A DNA stretch of 64,000 nucleotides from DYRB01 sp963802205 (GCA_963802205.1 CAWDHW010000005.1:66418-130417); one strand, 5' to 3'. Positions 1-8,998 are shown, counted from the first letter of the stretch. Translations and numbers: made by a program. Notes: generated from the letters alone by a model not told the origin.

Positions 1-782
1 TCGGCCTGTGGGTAGCCGTAGTCGATGAGGAGGACAAGCCCCGCCTCCAGGGCATCCCCCAGGGCGGCGAGCCAGGGGCCGAGGCGCAGGTTGATCTCGG
101 AAGCGAAGCCCGGGGCGGTGGCCAGACCCTGCCCCTGGAGGGCGTGCACGGCTCGCGCCAGACCGGGGGAAACCGGCTCGGCGGCGACCTCTTCCCAACC
201 GTCGCTGGTGGGGGTCACGAAGACCTCCAGCGGGGCCCCGTCCGCCCCGATGCGAAAGCGGTGGACGGGCATGGCATCAATGACCTCGTTGGCCAGGATG
301 ATACCGCGCAAGCCCTGTGGCAGGCGGTCGAGCCATTGGACTCGCCCCACCGCCCAGGGGGCCTGCGCGGCGAGACGCTCGATCTGGCGGGCACGCAGGT
401 CGGGGCTGGGTTCGAGGATGAGGTAGCGCCCAGGCAGGGGCCCGTCGCGATTGAGCGCGGTGAGGATCTCCACCGCCAGGGCCCCGCTGCCGGCCCCAAG
501 CTCCAGGATGTCGCCGCTGGGCAGGGCGCTCAAGACCTCCCGGCACTGGGCCGCCAGGCAGCGACCGAACAGGGGCGACAGTTCCGGGGCGGTGGTAAAG
601 TCCCCCGCGGCCCCCAGCTTGGCGCAACCCGCGGCGTAGTAGCCCAGCCCCGGGGCATAGAGGGCCAGGTCCATGAAGCGGTCGAAGGGGAGTCGTCCCC
701 CGCGGTCTTCGGCCTCGGCGCGGAGCAGGGCGTCGAGTCTCCGGCTGAGTTCGCGGGCTTCGATTGAGGGTTCCTGTGGCAT
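1..782 (-). CDS. MidA-family SAM-dependent methyltransferase (C-terminus outside window)
   Basis: About 260 N-terminal residues are visible, running off the left edge of the window. The reading frame begins at an ATG at 782 (MPQEPSIEARELS). It contains LYAPGLGYYAAG, GDFTTAPELSPLFG and the SAM-binding glycine motif ILELGAGSGALA, then ANEVIDAMPVHRF and LLIDYGYP, all hallmarks of the MidA/NDUFAF7 family (COG1565), which includes protein-arginine methyltransferases acting on respiratory complex I subunits. The bacterial substrate is not settled. The gene is divergent from the pteridine reductase gene, with 54 bp between start codons, so the two probably share a promoter region. Family assignment is firm; the substrate is unknown. 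Confidence 0.88.
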   Translation of the reverse strand, partial: MPQEPSIEARELSRRLDALLRAEAEDRGGRLPFDRFMDLALYAPGLGYYAAGCAKLGAAGDFTTAPELSPLFGRCLAAQCREVLSALPSGDILELGAGSGALAVEILTALNRDGPLPGRYLILEPSPDLRARQIERLAAQAPWAVGRVQWLDRLPQGLRGIILANEVIDAMPVHRFRIGADGAPLEVFVTPTSDGWEEVAAEPVSPGLARAVHALQGQGLATAPGFASEINLRLGPWLAALGDALEAGLVLLIDYGYPQA

Positions 783-836
783 GTCCCGGATTCCAGTCAC
801 AACGAGGGCGCAAGCCTACACCACACGGAGCCCCTG

Positions 837-1616
837 ATGGCGCAGACCCCCACACCGCCGGCCCCTGCGCCGGCCTCTCCCTTGACCGGTCGGCTGGCCC
901 TGGTCACGGGGGCGGCGGCCCGTATCGGGGCCGAAATCGCCCGCACCCTCCACGCGCAGGGCATGGACCTGGCCCTGCACTACCGGGGCTCGGAGGCGCA
1001 GGCGCAGGCCCTGCGTCTGGACCTGGAGCAGGCACGTCCCGGCTCGGTCCTGCTCGTCCAGGCGGACCTGGCGGAGACCGCCGCCCTGGGCGGTCTGATC
1101 GAGCGTGTGGCGGACTTTCGCGGGCGGCTCGATCTGCTGGTGAACAATGCCTCGGCCTTCTATCCCACCCCCATCGACACCGCGACCGAGGACCAGTGGG
1201 ATGACCTCATGGCCTCCAACCTCAAGGGGCCCTTCTTCCTGGCCCAGGCGGCGGCGGACCTGCTGCGGGCCAGCAAGGGTGCCATCGTCAATCTGGTGGA
1301 CATCCACGCCGAGCGCCCGCTGAAAAACCATGCCATCTACTGCATGGCCAAGGCCGGCAATGCCATGATGGTGCGGGCCCTGGCCCGAGACCTGGGCCCG
1401 CGGGTGCGGGTCAACGGGGTCGCACCCGGGGCCATCCTGTGGCCTGGGGAGGGGATGGGCACGGAGACCAAGCGGCAGATCCTCGCCCGTACCGCCCTCG
1501 GGCGCCCCGGAACCCCGGTGGATATCGCCCGCGCTGTGCTCTTTCTGGCGCGGGATGCGGACTACATCACAGGCCAGATCATCAATGTGGACGGCGGGCG
1601 GACGCTCCAGCAGTGA
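837..1616 (+). CDS. Pteridine reductase (short-chain dehydrogenase)
   Basis: A 259-residue classical SDR. The N-terminal Rossmann motif reads LVTGAAARIG (around residues 22-31), followed by LVNNASAFYPT, and the catalytic pair Tyr-x3-Lys is in IYCMAKAG. The motif near the C-terminus, YITGQIINVDGGRTL, closes the cofactor fold. The TGAAARIG variant with an Arg-Ile after the glycines is typical of pteridine reductases of the FolM/PTR1 type, which reduce dihydropterins or dihydrofolate with NADPH. The first 16 residues are rich in Pro and Ala and lie outside the fold. It stands alone, divergent from the MidA-type gene. SDR membership is certain; pteridine as substrate is inferred from family resemblance. 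Confidence 0.82.
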   Translation: MAQTPTPPAPAPASPLTGRLALVTGAAARIGAEIARTLHAQGMDLALHYRGSEAQAQALRLDLEQARPGSVLLVQADLAETAALGGLIERVADFRGRLDLLVNNASAFYPTPIDTATEDQWDDLMASNLKGPFFLAQAAADLLRASKGAIVNLVDIHAERPLKNHAIYCMAKAGNAMMVRALARDLGPRVRVNGVAPGAILWPGEGMGTETKRQILARTALGRPGTPVDIARAVLFLARDADYITGQIINVDGGRTLQQ

Positions 1617-1748
1617 CCGGCGGATTGGCAAGACCCTACGGGTCATGGGAAAAATCCAACTGTGTTGCCCGGTTGCATCGCCTCAAGCGATCCCATAAGG
1701 TACGCACCGCGAAAATAACAACTCCCTGGACCCACTGGAGAATGGAGC

Positions 1749-2396
1749 ATGACACCTCCCTTGACTCGAACCATCCTACTGGCGGCCATGACCGCGCTGG
1801 TACCCTTCACCATACAGGCCGCAGACAAGGCCGAGGAAGCCGCCGCCGCGGCGGATGCCGAGGCCGGCCGCCTGGCCTACCGGCAGTGCGCCCTGTGCCA
1901 CGGCCAGTGGGGACAGGGAATCCTCGGCGGCAAGTACCCGCGCATCGCCGGACTGCCGGAGTATTACCTCGGCAAGGTCCTCGACGATTACCGCGGCGGT
2001 GACCGCAACTACGAGGCCATGACCGTGGTCGGCGGCGTTCGCAACATGTCCGACGAGGAACTGGCGAACCTGGCGGCCTATATCGCCAGCGTTGACCTTG
2101 ACGACAAGGCGCCCCTGGACGTCCCGACCCCCGCAGTGGGTGACGTAGATGCCGGCGGCGAGGTCTATGAGAGCGAGTGCAAGACGTGCCACGGCAAGTC
2201 AGGCGAGGGCAAGGTGAAGAAGAAGTCCCCTGCCATTCGTGGCCAGTACCCCGAGTATCTGGCACGGCAGATCGACCTGTTCAAGGGCCAAAAGCGGGAA
2301 CACGCCGGGGACCCGGACGACGAGACCTTCAAGGACTTCACCCCCGAGCAGATCCAGGACATCCTGGCCTTTCTCACCACCCTGGACAACAAGTAG
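1749..2396 (+). CDS. Periplasmic diheme cytochrome c (c4-like)
   Basis: A 215-residue protein with a Sec signal peptide (hydrophobic stretch ending about residue 24, TIQAADK) and two c-type heme sites, CALCH at 47-51 and CKTCH at 144-148, so two cytochrome domains in tandem as in cytochrome c4. The first domain offers Met91 or Met100 as axial ligand. The second domain has no Met after its CxxCH, so its sixth ligand is not the usual one; a His near residue 181 (KREHAGD) is a candidate. A purine-rich ribosome site (GGAGAATGGAG) precedes the ATG. The DUF302 protein gene follows after 48 bp. Periplasmic electron transfer is the likely role; partners are unknown. Confidence 0.85.
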   Translation: MTPPLTRTILLAAMTALVPFTIQAADKAEEAAAAADAEAGRLAYRQCALCHGQWGQGILGGKYPRIAGLPEYYLGKVLDDYRGGDRNYEAMTVVGGVRNMSDEELANLAAYIASVDLDDKAPLDVPTPAVGDVDAGGEVYESECKTCHGKSGEGKVKKKSPAIRGQYPEYLARQIDLFKGQKREHAGDPDDETFKDFTPEQIQDILAFLTTLDNK

Positions 2397-2444
2397 CCGC
2401 GGCATGCCGCCGGCCGCCGAGCACCCCATCCAAGGAGTCAAAAC

Positions 2445-2987
2445 ATGAAACCCGCCACGAACCCGGTTCTTGCCATCCTGGCCGTCAGCCTGCTGTGGTC
2501 GCTGATGCCCGCCCAAGCTGCACCTCCCGCCAAGGCCTCGCCCGCGAGCGCCGCGCCGGAGGTCATCATGACCGACATCTCGCATTCGGTCATCAAGATG
2601 GGTCTCGCCGAGGGCGTCAAGCCCGAAGCGGCCGCCGAGGCGATGTTGTCGAAGGCCGCCGAGCTCAACATGAAGCTGGTCGGTCGCCAGGACGTGGGCG
2701 CCGAACTGCGCGCCCGCGGCATCGACGCACCGGTGCTGGAGATCCTGCAATTCTGCAACCCGGAAGACGCCGTCAAGATGGTCCGATTCAACACCATCTA
2801 CGCCGCCTATATGCCCTGCCGTATCGCCATGGTCGCGGACAACACCGGCAAGGTGTGGCTGGAGATGCTGAACCTAGACATGCTCATCACCGCCTACCCG
2901 CTGCCCCCTGAATTACATGCCATCGCCATCGAGACCAACGGTCAGATGCTCACCATCATGACCGCCGGCGCCACCGGGAACTTCTGA
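2445..2987 (+). CDS. Exported DUF302-domain protein
   Basis: A 180-residue protein with an N-terminal signal peptide (LAILAVSLLWSLMPAQAA). The mature part matches the DUF302 pattern: an amphipathic helix region, then VLEILQFCNPEDAVKM, a YAAYMPCRIAMVAD stretch and KVWLEMLNLDMLI. DUF302 domains are small alpha/beta folds of unknown function, often next to periplasmic redox or sulfur-oxidation genes. A strong ribosome site (AAGGAG, 2432-2437) lies 7 bp before the ATG. It sits 48 bp after the diheme cytochrome gene on the same strand, so co-transcription is likely. The two Cys residues are 50 or so residues apart. Function not assigned. Confidence 0.78.
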   Translation: MKPATNPVLAILAVSLLWSLMPAQAAPPAKASPASAAPEVIMTDISHSVIKMGLAEGVKPEAAAEAMLSKAAELNMKLVGRQDVGAELRARGIDAPVLEILQFCNPEDAVKMVRFNTIYAAYMPCRIAMVADNTGKVWLEMLNLDMLITAYPLPPELHAIAIETNGQMLTIMTAGATGNF

Positions 2988-3110
2988 TCCCCCGACGTCG
3001 CGCCCGGGCCCCGCGCCCGGGCGCTCCCGCCCTGCATAAGGCCAACCGGCCCTGACCCCAGATCTGCCAGACTCGCCGCATTCCGTCCCCACCCAGCGCC
3101 GAGACCCAAG

Positions 3111-3605
3111 ATGAAAGCCCGATGCCCCTTCTTGCTTGCCTGCGCCCTACTCCCCTGGTCAGGGGCTGGCGCGGACCAGGCCATCTACAAGTCGGTGGAT
3201 GCCCAGGGCAACGTGACCTATTCCAGCACCCCACCCCTCGGCGGCGCCCCGGCGCAGCCATTGAACATCTCAAGCACAACCAAGCCCCAGAACCCCGCCG
3301 CCACCGAGCAGCAACGTCGCCAGGCCGAACAGGAGTTTGCCCTGAGACAGAAGGCGCGCAAGGAGCAGAAGGAGCAGCAGGCGAGGGCCCTGAACGAGGC
3401 GGAGGATCGGCGGGACAGGGCCAGGCGGGACCTCGAGGCCGCCGTGCAACCCAAAGAGAAGGTGACGAGGTCCAGCGAGCGGTCCCACGGGACCGAAGGT
3501 CAGACCGCCGCCCAAACGGCCAAGGAACGGCGCGCGTTGCGCGACGCCGAGAGGGCTGTACGGGACGCCAAGCGCGGCAAACCCCCGCCGAAGCAGGCCG
3601 AGTAG
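3111..3605 (+). CDS. DUF4124-domain exported protein
   Basis: A 164-residue protein with a signal peptide ending near GAGADQ (about residue 22), followed immediately by the DUF4124 signature: AIYKSVDAQGNVTYSSTPP. The remaining two thirds is low-complexity and highly charged (runs of Gln, Glu, Arg and Lys, such as RQAEQEFALRQKARKEQKEQ), predicted helical. DUF4124 proteins are abundant, poorly understood periplasmic proteins of proteobacteria. The gene is convergent with the PAP2 phosphatase gene, whose stop lies 12 bp beyond. No function is proposed. Confidence 0.8.
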   Translation: MKARCPFLLACALLPWSGAGADQAIYKSVDAQGNVTYSSTPPLGGAPAQPLNISSTTKPQNPAATEQQRRQAEQEFALRQKARKEQKEQQARALNEAEDRRDRARRDLEAAVQPKEKVTRSSERSHGTEGQTAAQTAKERRALRDAERAVRDAKRGKPPPKQAE

Positions 3606-3617
3606 CCCCGTCAGGAC

Positions 3618-4484
3618 CTAAGCCCGGGCCTGGCCCAGCCGCCGCCACCGCAACATAGGCGCGATCCCGTACCCAACGGCGACCTGGGCCAGCCCCAGGA
3701 TCCCGATCACCAGGAGCATCCCCCGCGCCAGGTGGTAGCCTCCATCCCAGTAGGTCAGGCTGAGGGTGAACAGCACCGCCAGGGTGACGAAGGCGAGGTG
3801 CCTGGATGGGTCCAGAGACCCCCAGCGACGGCGATCCGCCAGGACCACACCCAGCCACGCGGCCAGGACCCCGCCAGCCAGCCCAGCCGCCACGTCCACG
3901 GGCCAGTGCACCCCCACCGCCACCCGACTCATGCCCACACCCAGGGCCAGCGATACGAGCAGGGCCCGGGCCCAGGTCGGCCGCGCATAGCACACCAGCA
4001 CCCCGAAGAAGACGCCCGCAGTGGCACTATGCCCGGACGGAAAGCTGATGCGTCGCACCTTTGGCCCAATGAGATTGAAGCTGCCCGGGTCCAAGACCGC
4101 CGGGGGGCGCAGGGCATCGAAGACCTGTTTGCCCAGGTGCGTGTAGGCGATCCCGATGAGCCCAGCCACCACCAGTGCCCAGAAGACCTGGGGATAGCGG
4201 CGGGAGAACAACAGGGCCAGGGCGAAGGGGACGCGCTCGTCCCCGAGGGCGGTGAGCCATTGCCAGATCCAGGGTGGGGTCCCCGCCGCCCAGGCGTTGA
4301 GGCGCAGGAAGCCCCCGTGATACCCGCAGGCGAGATAGAGACTCAGGCCCGCGACCACGCAGGCCAGGGCCCAGGCCTGGAGCCAGCGCACACCGTCCGG
4401 CGGCACCCTCGGGGTGCGCGCCACCCCGGCGATGAGGGCCGAGGCCAGGTCGCGCCCGAGGAAGGCGAGCACCCCGTTGTTCAT
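3618..4484 (-). CDS. PAP2-family membrane phosphatase
   Basis: A 288-residue polytopic membrane protein with the three PAP2 phosphatase signatures in order: KQVFDALRPP (K-x6-RP), PSGHSA, and SRVAVGVHWPVDV (SR-x5-H-x3-D). PAP2 enzymes dephosphorylate lipid phosphates such as undecaprenyl pyrophosphate or remove lipid A phosphates. The start ATG at 4484 overlaps the stop of the ArnT-like gene by four bases (ATGA), so the two are translationally coupled. With the polyprenyl-phosphate glycosyltransferase upstream, recycling of a polyprenyl carrier or dephosphorylation of lipid A is the likely job; the substrate cannot be read from sequence. Confidence 0.88.
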   Translation of the reverse strand: MNNGVLAFLGRDLASALIAGVARTPRVPPDGVRWLQAWALACVVAGLSLYLACGYHGGFLRLNAWAAGTPPWIWQWLTALGDERVPFALALLFSRRYPQVFWALVVAGLIGIAYTHLGKQVFDALRPPAVLDPGSFNLIGPKVRRISFPSGHSATAGVFFGVLVCYARPTWARALLVSLALGVGMSRVAVGVHWPVDVAAGLAGGVLAAWLGVVLADRRRWGSLDPSRHLAFVTLAVLFTLSLTYWDGGYHLARGMLLVIGILGLAQVAVGYGIAPMLRWRRLGQARA

Positions 4485-6121
4485 GACCCAGTCCGCGGCG
4501 CCGCCCCCAAGCGCACCAGGGCCACAGGACCGCGCTGGAAGACCAGTTCTCGCGGCACGCCTGGCAGCTCCCTGGCCAGGGACTCCAGACGGTCGATGCG
4601 CAGGAAGACCAACTGGCCCGGCGCCAGGGGGTGCTCTGGGCCTACCTCTGGGGTGATGGCCTGGCGATAGACGCTGAAGCTCGGCATGGATGTCCGATAG
4701 ACGACGGTAGGCAAGTCCAGGTGTTGCGCCAGGAGCCCAGCCGCCTTCACTGGCCCCTGCATCGACTCGAGGACCCGGGGTATCAGGGCGCCGTGCACCA
4801 CAAACGCCAGCACCACACCGACCAGCAGCAGTCGCTGCCAGATCCGGCCCACCGGGGCCAGGGCAAGACTCAGGGTCATGACCAGACCGATCCCCACCGC
4901 CAGACGGTAGCCCCCATCCAGCAACAACAGGCCCTGTGCGACCTGCGCGGCCTCGTGGGGCCGGTCCGGTCGCACCGGGACCAGGGGCAGCAGGTCCGGT
5001 AGTATCAGGAGCAGGCCCAGCATGACCATGGGCGGGACCAAGGCCAGCCAGGCATTGGACAGCAAGTCGCGGTGGCGCGCCATGAGGATGAAAAGGGGCG
5101 TCGCTCCGTAGAGCATATAGTGGGGTAGCTTGGTCCCGGAAAACGAGAAGAACACGAATACCATCAGGAACCAGAGCCACAGGAACCGGTCCAGCGGGTC
5201 CGCCCAGCCGGCGCGCAAGGTGGGCAGGATGCGCAGGAACCAGCCAGTGAAGGGCAGCAGAATCAGCGGCAAGACGATGAAATAGTAGAAGAGTGCCCCG
5301 GAGTGCCCGTGCAGGGCACCGCCGAAGCGCCCGGCGTTGTGCTTGAGAAAGAAGGACTCGAAAAAGCCTGGACCGTTGTCCAGATAGATGGCCAGATACC
5401 AGGGCCCCGCCACCGCGACAAAGATCAGCCAACCCAGGGGATCGAAGGCCGCCCGCAAGAGGGTCCGACCATCGCCACGGGAAAGGAAGAAGCCCAGGCT
5501 CACCACCAGGGGGAAAAAGACCGCCACCGGCCCCTTGGTCAGGAACCCCAGCCCCATCCACAGGAAGGCGCGCAGGGCCAACCCGCGGCGCGGCTCCAGG
5601 CTGTAGCGGTAGATGTCGAAGAAGGTCAGGGCGATGAAGAGGTTGAGCACGGCATCCGCCACCGCGGCCTTGGCGATGACAGCGACCTGCAGGGACAGGG
5701 CCATGGTCAGGGCCGCCACCGTGGCCGTGGGCACATCCAGGCGCTCGCGGACGAAGCCCCACAGGGCCAGGACCCAGAGCGAGGCGGCCAGGGCCGAGGG
5801 CAGGCGCAGGGCCAGCTCGTTGAGCCCCAGGGCATGGACGCTCGCCGCCTGGAGCCAGTAGATCAGCGCCGGCTTGTCGTAGCGCGGCTCGCCGTCCTTG
5901 TGCGGGGTGATGTAGTTGCCCGAGGCGATCATCTCGCGTGTCGCCTCGGTGAAGGCGCCCTCGTCCAGGTCGTACAGGGGCGGCCCACCGATCCCCCAGA
6001 AAAAGGTCAGCAGCAGGGTCGCCAGGATCAGGGCCAGGCCGACGCTGGGCGAGGCCAATACCTTGTCGAGGACCTCCGCCAGGCCCCTCCCCTGCCCGGC
6101 ACCGGGTACCGCAACGCTCAC
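4481..6121 (-). CDS. ArnT/PMT-like membrane glycosyltransferase
   Basis: A 546-residue protein with about a dozen hydrophobic helices. After the first membrane segment comes GPPLYDLDEGAFTEATREM, the acidic periplasmic loop of GT39/GT83 enzymes (PMT_2 family), which use polyprenyl-phosphate sugars as donors. Also typical are YDKPALIYWLQAAS and GTKLPHYMLY. I start it at GTG 6121, which overlaps the TGA of the preceding glycosyltransferase (GTGA), since the frame upstream of that point is not conserved. ArnT adds aminoarabinose to lipid A; here the sugar and acceptor are unknown. It forms an operon with the polyprenyl-phosphate glycosyltransferase (presumed donor synthesis) and PAP2. Confidence 0.87.
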   Translation of the reverse strand: MSVAVPGAGQGRGLAEVLDKVLASPSVGLALILATLLLTFFWGIGGPPLYDLDEGAFTEATREMIASGNYITPHKDGEPRYDKPALIYWLQAASVHALGLNELALRLPSALAASLWVLALWGFVRERLDVPTATVAALTMALSLQVAVIAKAAVADAVLNLFIALTFFDIYRYSLEPRRGLALRAFLWMGLGFLTKGPVAVFFPLVVSLGFFLSRGDGRTLLRAAFDPLGWLIFVAVAGPWYLAIYLDNGPGFFESFFLKHNAGRFGGALHGHSGALFYYFIVLPLILLPFTGWFLRILPTLRAGWADPLDRFLWLWFLMVFVFFSFSGTKLPHYMLYGATPLFILMARHRDLLSNAWLALVPPMVMLGLLLILPDLLPLVPVRPDRPHEAAQVAQGLLLLDGGYRLAVGIGLVMTLSLALAPVGRIWQRLLLVGVVLAFVVHGALIPRVLESMQGPVKAAGLLAQHLDLPTVVYRTSMPSFSVYRQAITPEVGPEHPLAPGQLVFLRIDRLESLARELPGVPRELVFQRGPVALVRLGAAPRTGS

Positions 6122-7122
6122 TCCGACACCTTCCAGCCCGCCGCCTGCGGGTCCGTCTGCCAGGCGATGCAATGGTGGGTCCGGTCCGATGAGGCATAGA
6201 AGGTCCGCGCCAGCATCTCCGCCAGCACCCCGGTGGTCAGGAACTGGGCCGAGGCCACCAGCAGCAGGATGCCGACAAACAGCAGGGGCCGCCCCCCGAT
6301 GTCGGCCCCGAGTACGAACTTGACCACCGTCAGGTAGGCCATAATCAGGGCACCGACCACACCGAAGCTGATCCCGATGGCCCCAAAGAAGTGTCCTGGC
6401 CTGGCGCCGAAACGCAGGAAAAAGGACGCCGCCAACAGGTCCAGCAGAACACGGAAGGTGCGCGATATCCCGTACTTGGACTGTCCGAAGCGGCGCGCGG
6501 AGTGGGTCACCACGCTCTCGCCAATGCGGTTGGGGTCGGTGACGCCGGCCACCCACACCGGGATGAAGCGGTGCATCTCACCAAACAGGTCCACCCGCTT
6601 GATGACCGCGGCCCGGTAGACCTTGAGGCTGCACCCGTAGTCGTGCAGCTTGACCCCAGTGACCCGGGCGATCAGCCGGTTGGCGATGCGCGAGGGGATC
6701 TTGCGCATGATCAAGGCGTCCTGACGGTCGCGCCGCCAGCCCTGGAGCAGGTCCAGGTCGCGTGCGAGCAGTTCGTCCACGAGGCGGGGGATGTCCACCG
6801 GGTCGTTCTGGAGGTCGCCGTCCAGGGAGGCGATCAACTCCCCGCGGGCGGCGTCGAAGCCCGCCTGCATGGCGGCGGTCTGGCCGAAGTTGCGCCCCAG
6901 ACGGATCACCCGGACGTGAGTCCCATAACCGGCGGCGGCCTCCCGCAGGCGTTGCGCGGTCCCGTCGCGGCTGCCGTCGTCCACGCAGATCAGTTCCCAG
7001 GACCCGCCGTAGCCTGCCAGGCCCTCGTGGACCCGGGCCAGGAGCGGAACGACATTGTCCGCCTCGCGATAGAGGGGAATCACCACTGAGAGACTGGGAC
7101 GCTGGGTTTGCGGAGGGCTCAT
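6118..7122 (-). CDS. Polyprenyl-phosphate glycosyltransferase (GT2, ArnC/DPM1-like)
   Basis: A 334-residue protein: an N-terminal GT-A catalytic domain (LSVVIPLYREADNV, LICVDDGSRDGT, ASLDGDLQNDP, with a Q-x2-KYG-type element in RRFGQSKYGISR) followed by two C-terminal membrane helices. This is the architecture of enzymes that transfer a sugar from a nucleotide donor to undecaprenyl or dolichyl phosphate. I chose the ATG at 7122 (MSPPQTQ); an upstream ATG at 7185 in the same frame would add 21 residues unlike the family. It is the first gene of the operon with the ArnT-like transferase and PAP2, consistent with making the lipid-linked donor used downstream. Confidence 0.88.
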   Translation of the reverse strand: MSPPQTQRPSLSVVIPLYREADNVVPLLARVHEGLAGYGGSWELICVDDGSRDGTAQRLREAAAGYGTHVRVIRLGRNFGQTAAMQAGFDAARGELIASLDGDLQNDPVDIPRLVDELLARDLDLLQGWRRDRQDALIMRKIPSRIANRLIARVTGVKLHDYGCSLKVYRAAVIKRVDLFGEMHRFIPVWVAGVTDPNRIGESVVTHSARRFGQSKYGISRTFRVLLDLLAASFFLRFGARPGHFFGAIGISFGVVGALIMAYLTVVKFVLGADIGGRPLLFVGILLLVASAQFLTTGVLAEMLARTFYASSDRTHHCIAWQTDPQAAGWKVSE

Positions 7123-7399
7123 GACGGGGTCCAGACGGGGCGGGTGGTTTGCGGGCAAACTAAGCGCCGCCCCGGCAAAGATCAACCGCGGTGCCGGTTA
7201 TCGCGGGGTGGTTGCACTCTAGTCGATGGTGCTGCGTCTTGCGAACGGTCATCCCGAGACCACGCATCGGCGACACAGGTTCCATCCGACTCAGGAGCAC
7301 GCCACCAAACCCCAATCCCATCCAACCGACGAGACGGCGGCGCGCTTTTGTCCTAGGCTTGCCACCATTACCCCACCCGGCAACCAAAAGGCCACCCGC

Positions 7400-8461
7400 A
7401 TGCAGATCCACTTGAGCGAATTATGTCGGCGCGCCGACCTCACCGACAGTGGTGGCGCCGACATCCCCGTCACCGGGGTCAACGCCCTGGAAGCCGCGGG
7501 GCCGGGGGATCTGGCCTTTTCCGAGGGCGACGGCCAAGCCAGGCAGGTGGCGCAGGTGATGGCCTCGACCGCACTGGCAGTCGTCGTCCAGCCCGGCTTT
7601 CCGGCCCTGGAGGGGCGTCGCCTGTTGTATACGGCCAAGCCGCGCCTGGCCTTCGTCTATCTGAGCGAGTTGTTTGCCCCGGTGGAGCCCTGGGCGGGGA
7701 TCGACCCCAAGGCCGCCGTCGACCCCAGCGCCACCCTGGGGGACCGCGTGAGCGTCGGACCCTGCGCCGTGGTAGGTCCCGGGGCAAGGGTCGGTGCCGG
7801 GACCCGCATTGGGGCCGGGGCCGTGGTCGGGGCTGGGGTGTCGGTCGGCGCCGACTGCCGCATCGGTGCCAACGTCAACCTGATGCCGAGGGTCAGCCTG
7901 GGGGACCGTTGCAACCTGCACCCCGGGGTAACGGTGGGGGGCGAGGGGTTCGGCTTCATATGGGCCGGCGACCACCACCACAAGGTCCCACAGCTCGGTA
8001 CCGTGGTCATCGAGGACGATGTGGAAATCGGCAGTAACTCCTGCGTGGACCGGGCGACCTTCGGCGTCACCCGTATCGGGCGGGGCACCAAGATCGACAA
8101 CCTGGTCCATATCGCCCACAACTGCGAGGTCGGGGAGCACTGCATCCTGGTCGCCCAAGCGGGCCTGGCGGGTAGCGTACGGTTGGGTCGCGGGGCCGTG
8201 CTCTCCGGGCAGGTGGCGGTGACCGACCACGTCAGCGTCGGGGCCGGGGCGCGCATCGGCGGCCAGAGCGGGGTCACCAGGGACGTGGCCCCCGGCGAGA
8301 GTCTGTTCGGCACCCCGGCGCGTCCCGTCAAGCGGACCCTGCGGGAGCAGGCGGCGCTGGGTCTATTGCCGGACTTGCTCAAGACCGTCAAGCGCCAGGA
8401 GGCCGCCATCGATGCCCTGACGGCAAGGCTGGCGGCGTTAGAGGCAGCGAGCGCGCCATGA
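7400..8461 (+). CDS. lpxD: UDP-3-O-acylglucosamine N-acyltransferase LpxD
   Basis: A 353-residue protein, the usual length of LpxD. An N-terminal uridine-binding domain (about residues 1-100) leads to left-handed beta-helix hexapeptide repeats (for example GARVGAGTRIGAGAVVGAGV) and the conserved segments GEGFGFIW, IGSNSCVDRATFG and KIDNLVHIAHNCEVGEH, which carry the catalytic His. It transfers a 3-hydroxyacyl chain from acyl-ACP to UDP-3-O-acylglucosamine in lipid A synthesis. The start ATG at 7400 is followed by MQIHLSELCRRA, as in homologs. It is not beside fabZ, lpxA or lpxB here but is divergent from a lipid glycosylation operon. Confidence 0.93.
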   Translation: MQIHLSELCRRADLTDSGGADIPVTGVNALEAAGPGDLAFSEGDGQARQVAQVMASTALAVVVQPGFPALEGRRLLYTAKPRLAFVYLSELFAPVEPWAGIDPKAAVDPSATLGDRVSVGPCAVVGPGARVGAGTRIGAGAVVGAGVSVGADCRIGANVNLMPRVSLGDRCNLHPGVTVGGEGFGFIWAGDHHHKVPQLGTVVIEDDVEIGSNSCVDRATFGVTRIGRGTKIDNLVHIAHNCEVGEHCILVAQAGLAGSVRLGRGAVLSGQVAVTDHVSVGAGARIGGQSGVTRDVAPGESLFGTPARPVKRTLREQAALGLLPDLLKTVKRQEAAIDALTARLAALEAASAP

Positions 8462-8518
8462 TGCCGACCTGGAACCCTGCCCTGGCGGCCCGTGGTGCCC
8501 TGGTCCGCGCAACCGACC

Positions 8519-8998
8519 CTACAAGTCCCGCGCCGGCGCGGTCTGCCCCTCCCGCAGGGTGGCGAGCAGGAGCAAGGCCACCCCCAGGGTGATAGCGCTG
8601 TCGGCCAGGTTGAAGGCGGGCCAGTGCCAGGTGCCGACATAGAAGTCGATGAAATCCACCACACGCCCGGTAAGGGCGCGGTCGATGACGTTGCCGACGG
8701 CCCCGCCGATGACCAGGGCCACGCCGATGGCGGTCATACGCTCGGAGGACTTGAGCCGGTGGAGCCAGACCGTGAGCCCGCAGGTGACGGCCAAGGCCAG
8801 GACGACGAAGAACCAGCGTTGCCAACCCCCGGCCCCGGCGAGAAAGCTGAATGCCGCCCCTTCGTTGTACATCAGGGTCAGGTTGAGCGACGGTAGCAGC
8901 GGCACCGGGAGATAGGGGTCCAGGGCCGCCTCGGCCATCCACTTGGTCGCCTGGTCCAGGGCGACCACCAGGACCGAGAGCCAGAGCCAGCGGGTCAT
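8519..8998 (-). CDS. lspA: Lipoprotein signal peptidase II
   Basis: A 159-residue inner-membrane aspartyl protease with four hydrophobic segments. The two catalytic Asp residues are in the conserved boxes GNVIDRALTGRVVDF and FNLADSAI. The segment LDQATKWM near the N-terminus is also typical. It cleaves the signal peptide of diacylglyceryl-prolipoproteins. The start at 8998 (MTRWLWLS) has an AGGTGG ribosome site and lies 7 bp after the ileS stop; an ATG at 9013 would give five extra residues and overlap ileS. It is the last gene of the murJ-ribF-ileS-lspA order. Confidence 0.93.
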   Translation of the reverse strand: MTRWLWLSVLVVALDQATKWMAEAALDPYLPVPLLPSLNLTLMYNEGAAFSFLAGAGGWQRWFFVVLALAVTCGLTVWLHRLKSSERMTAIGVALVIGGAVGNVIDRALTGRVVDFIDFYVGTWHWPAFNLADSAITLGVALLLLATLREGQTAPARDL

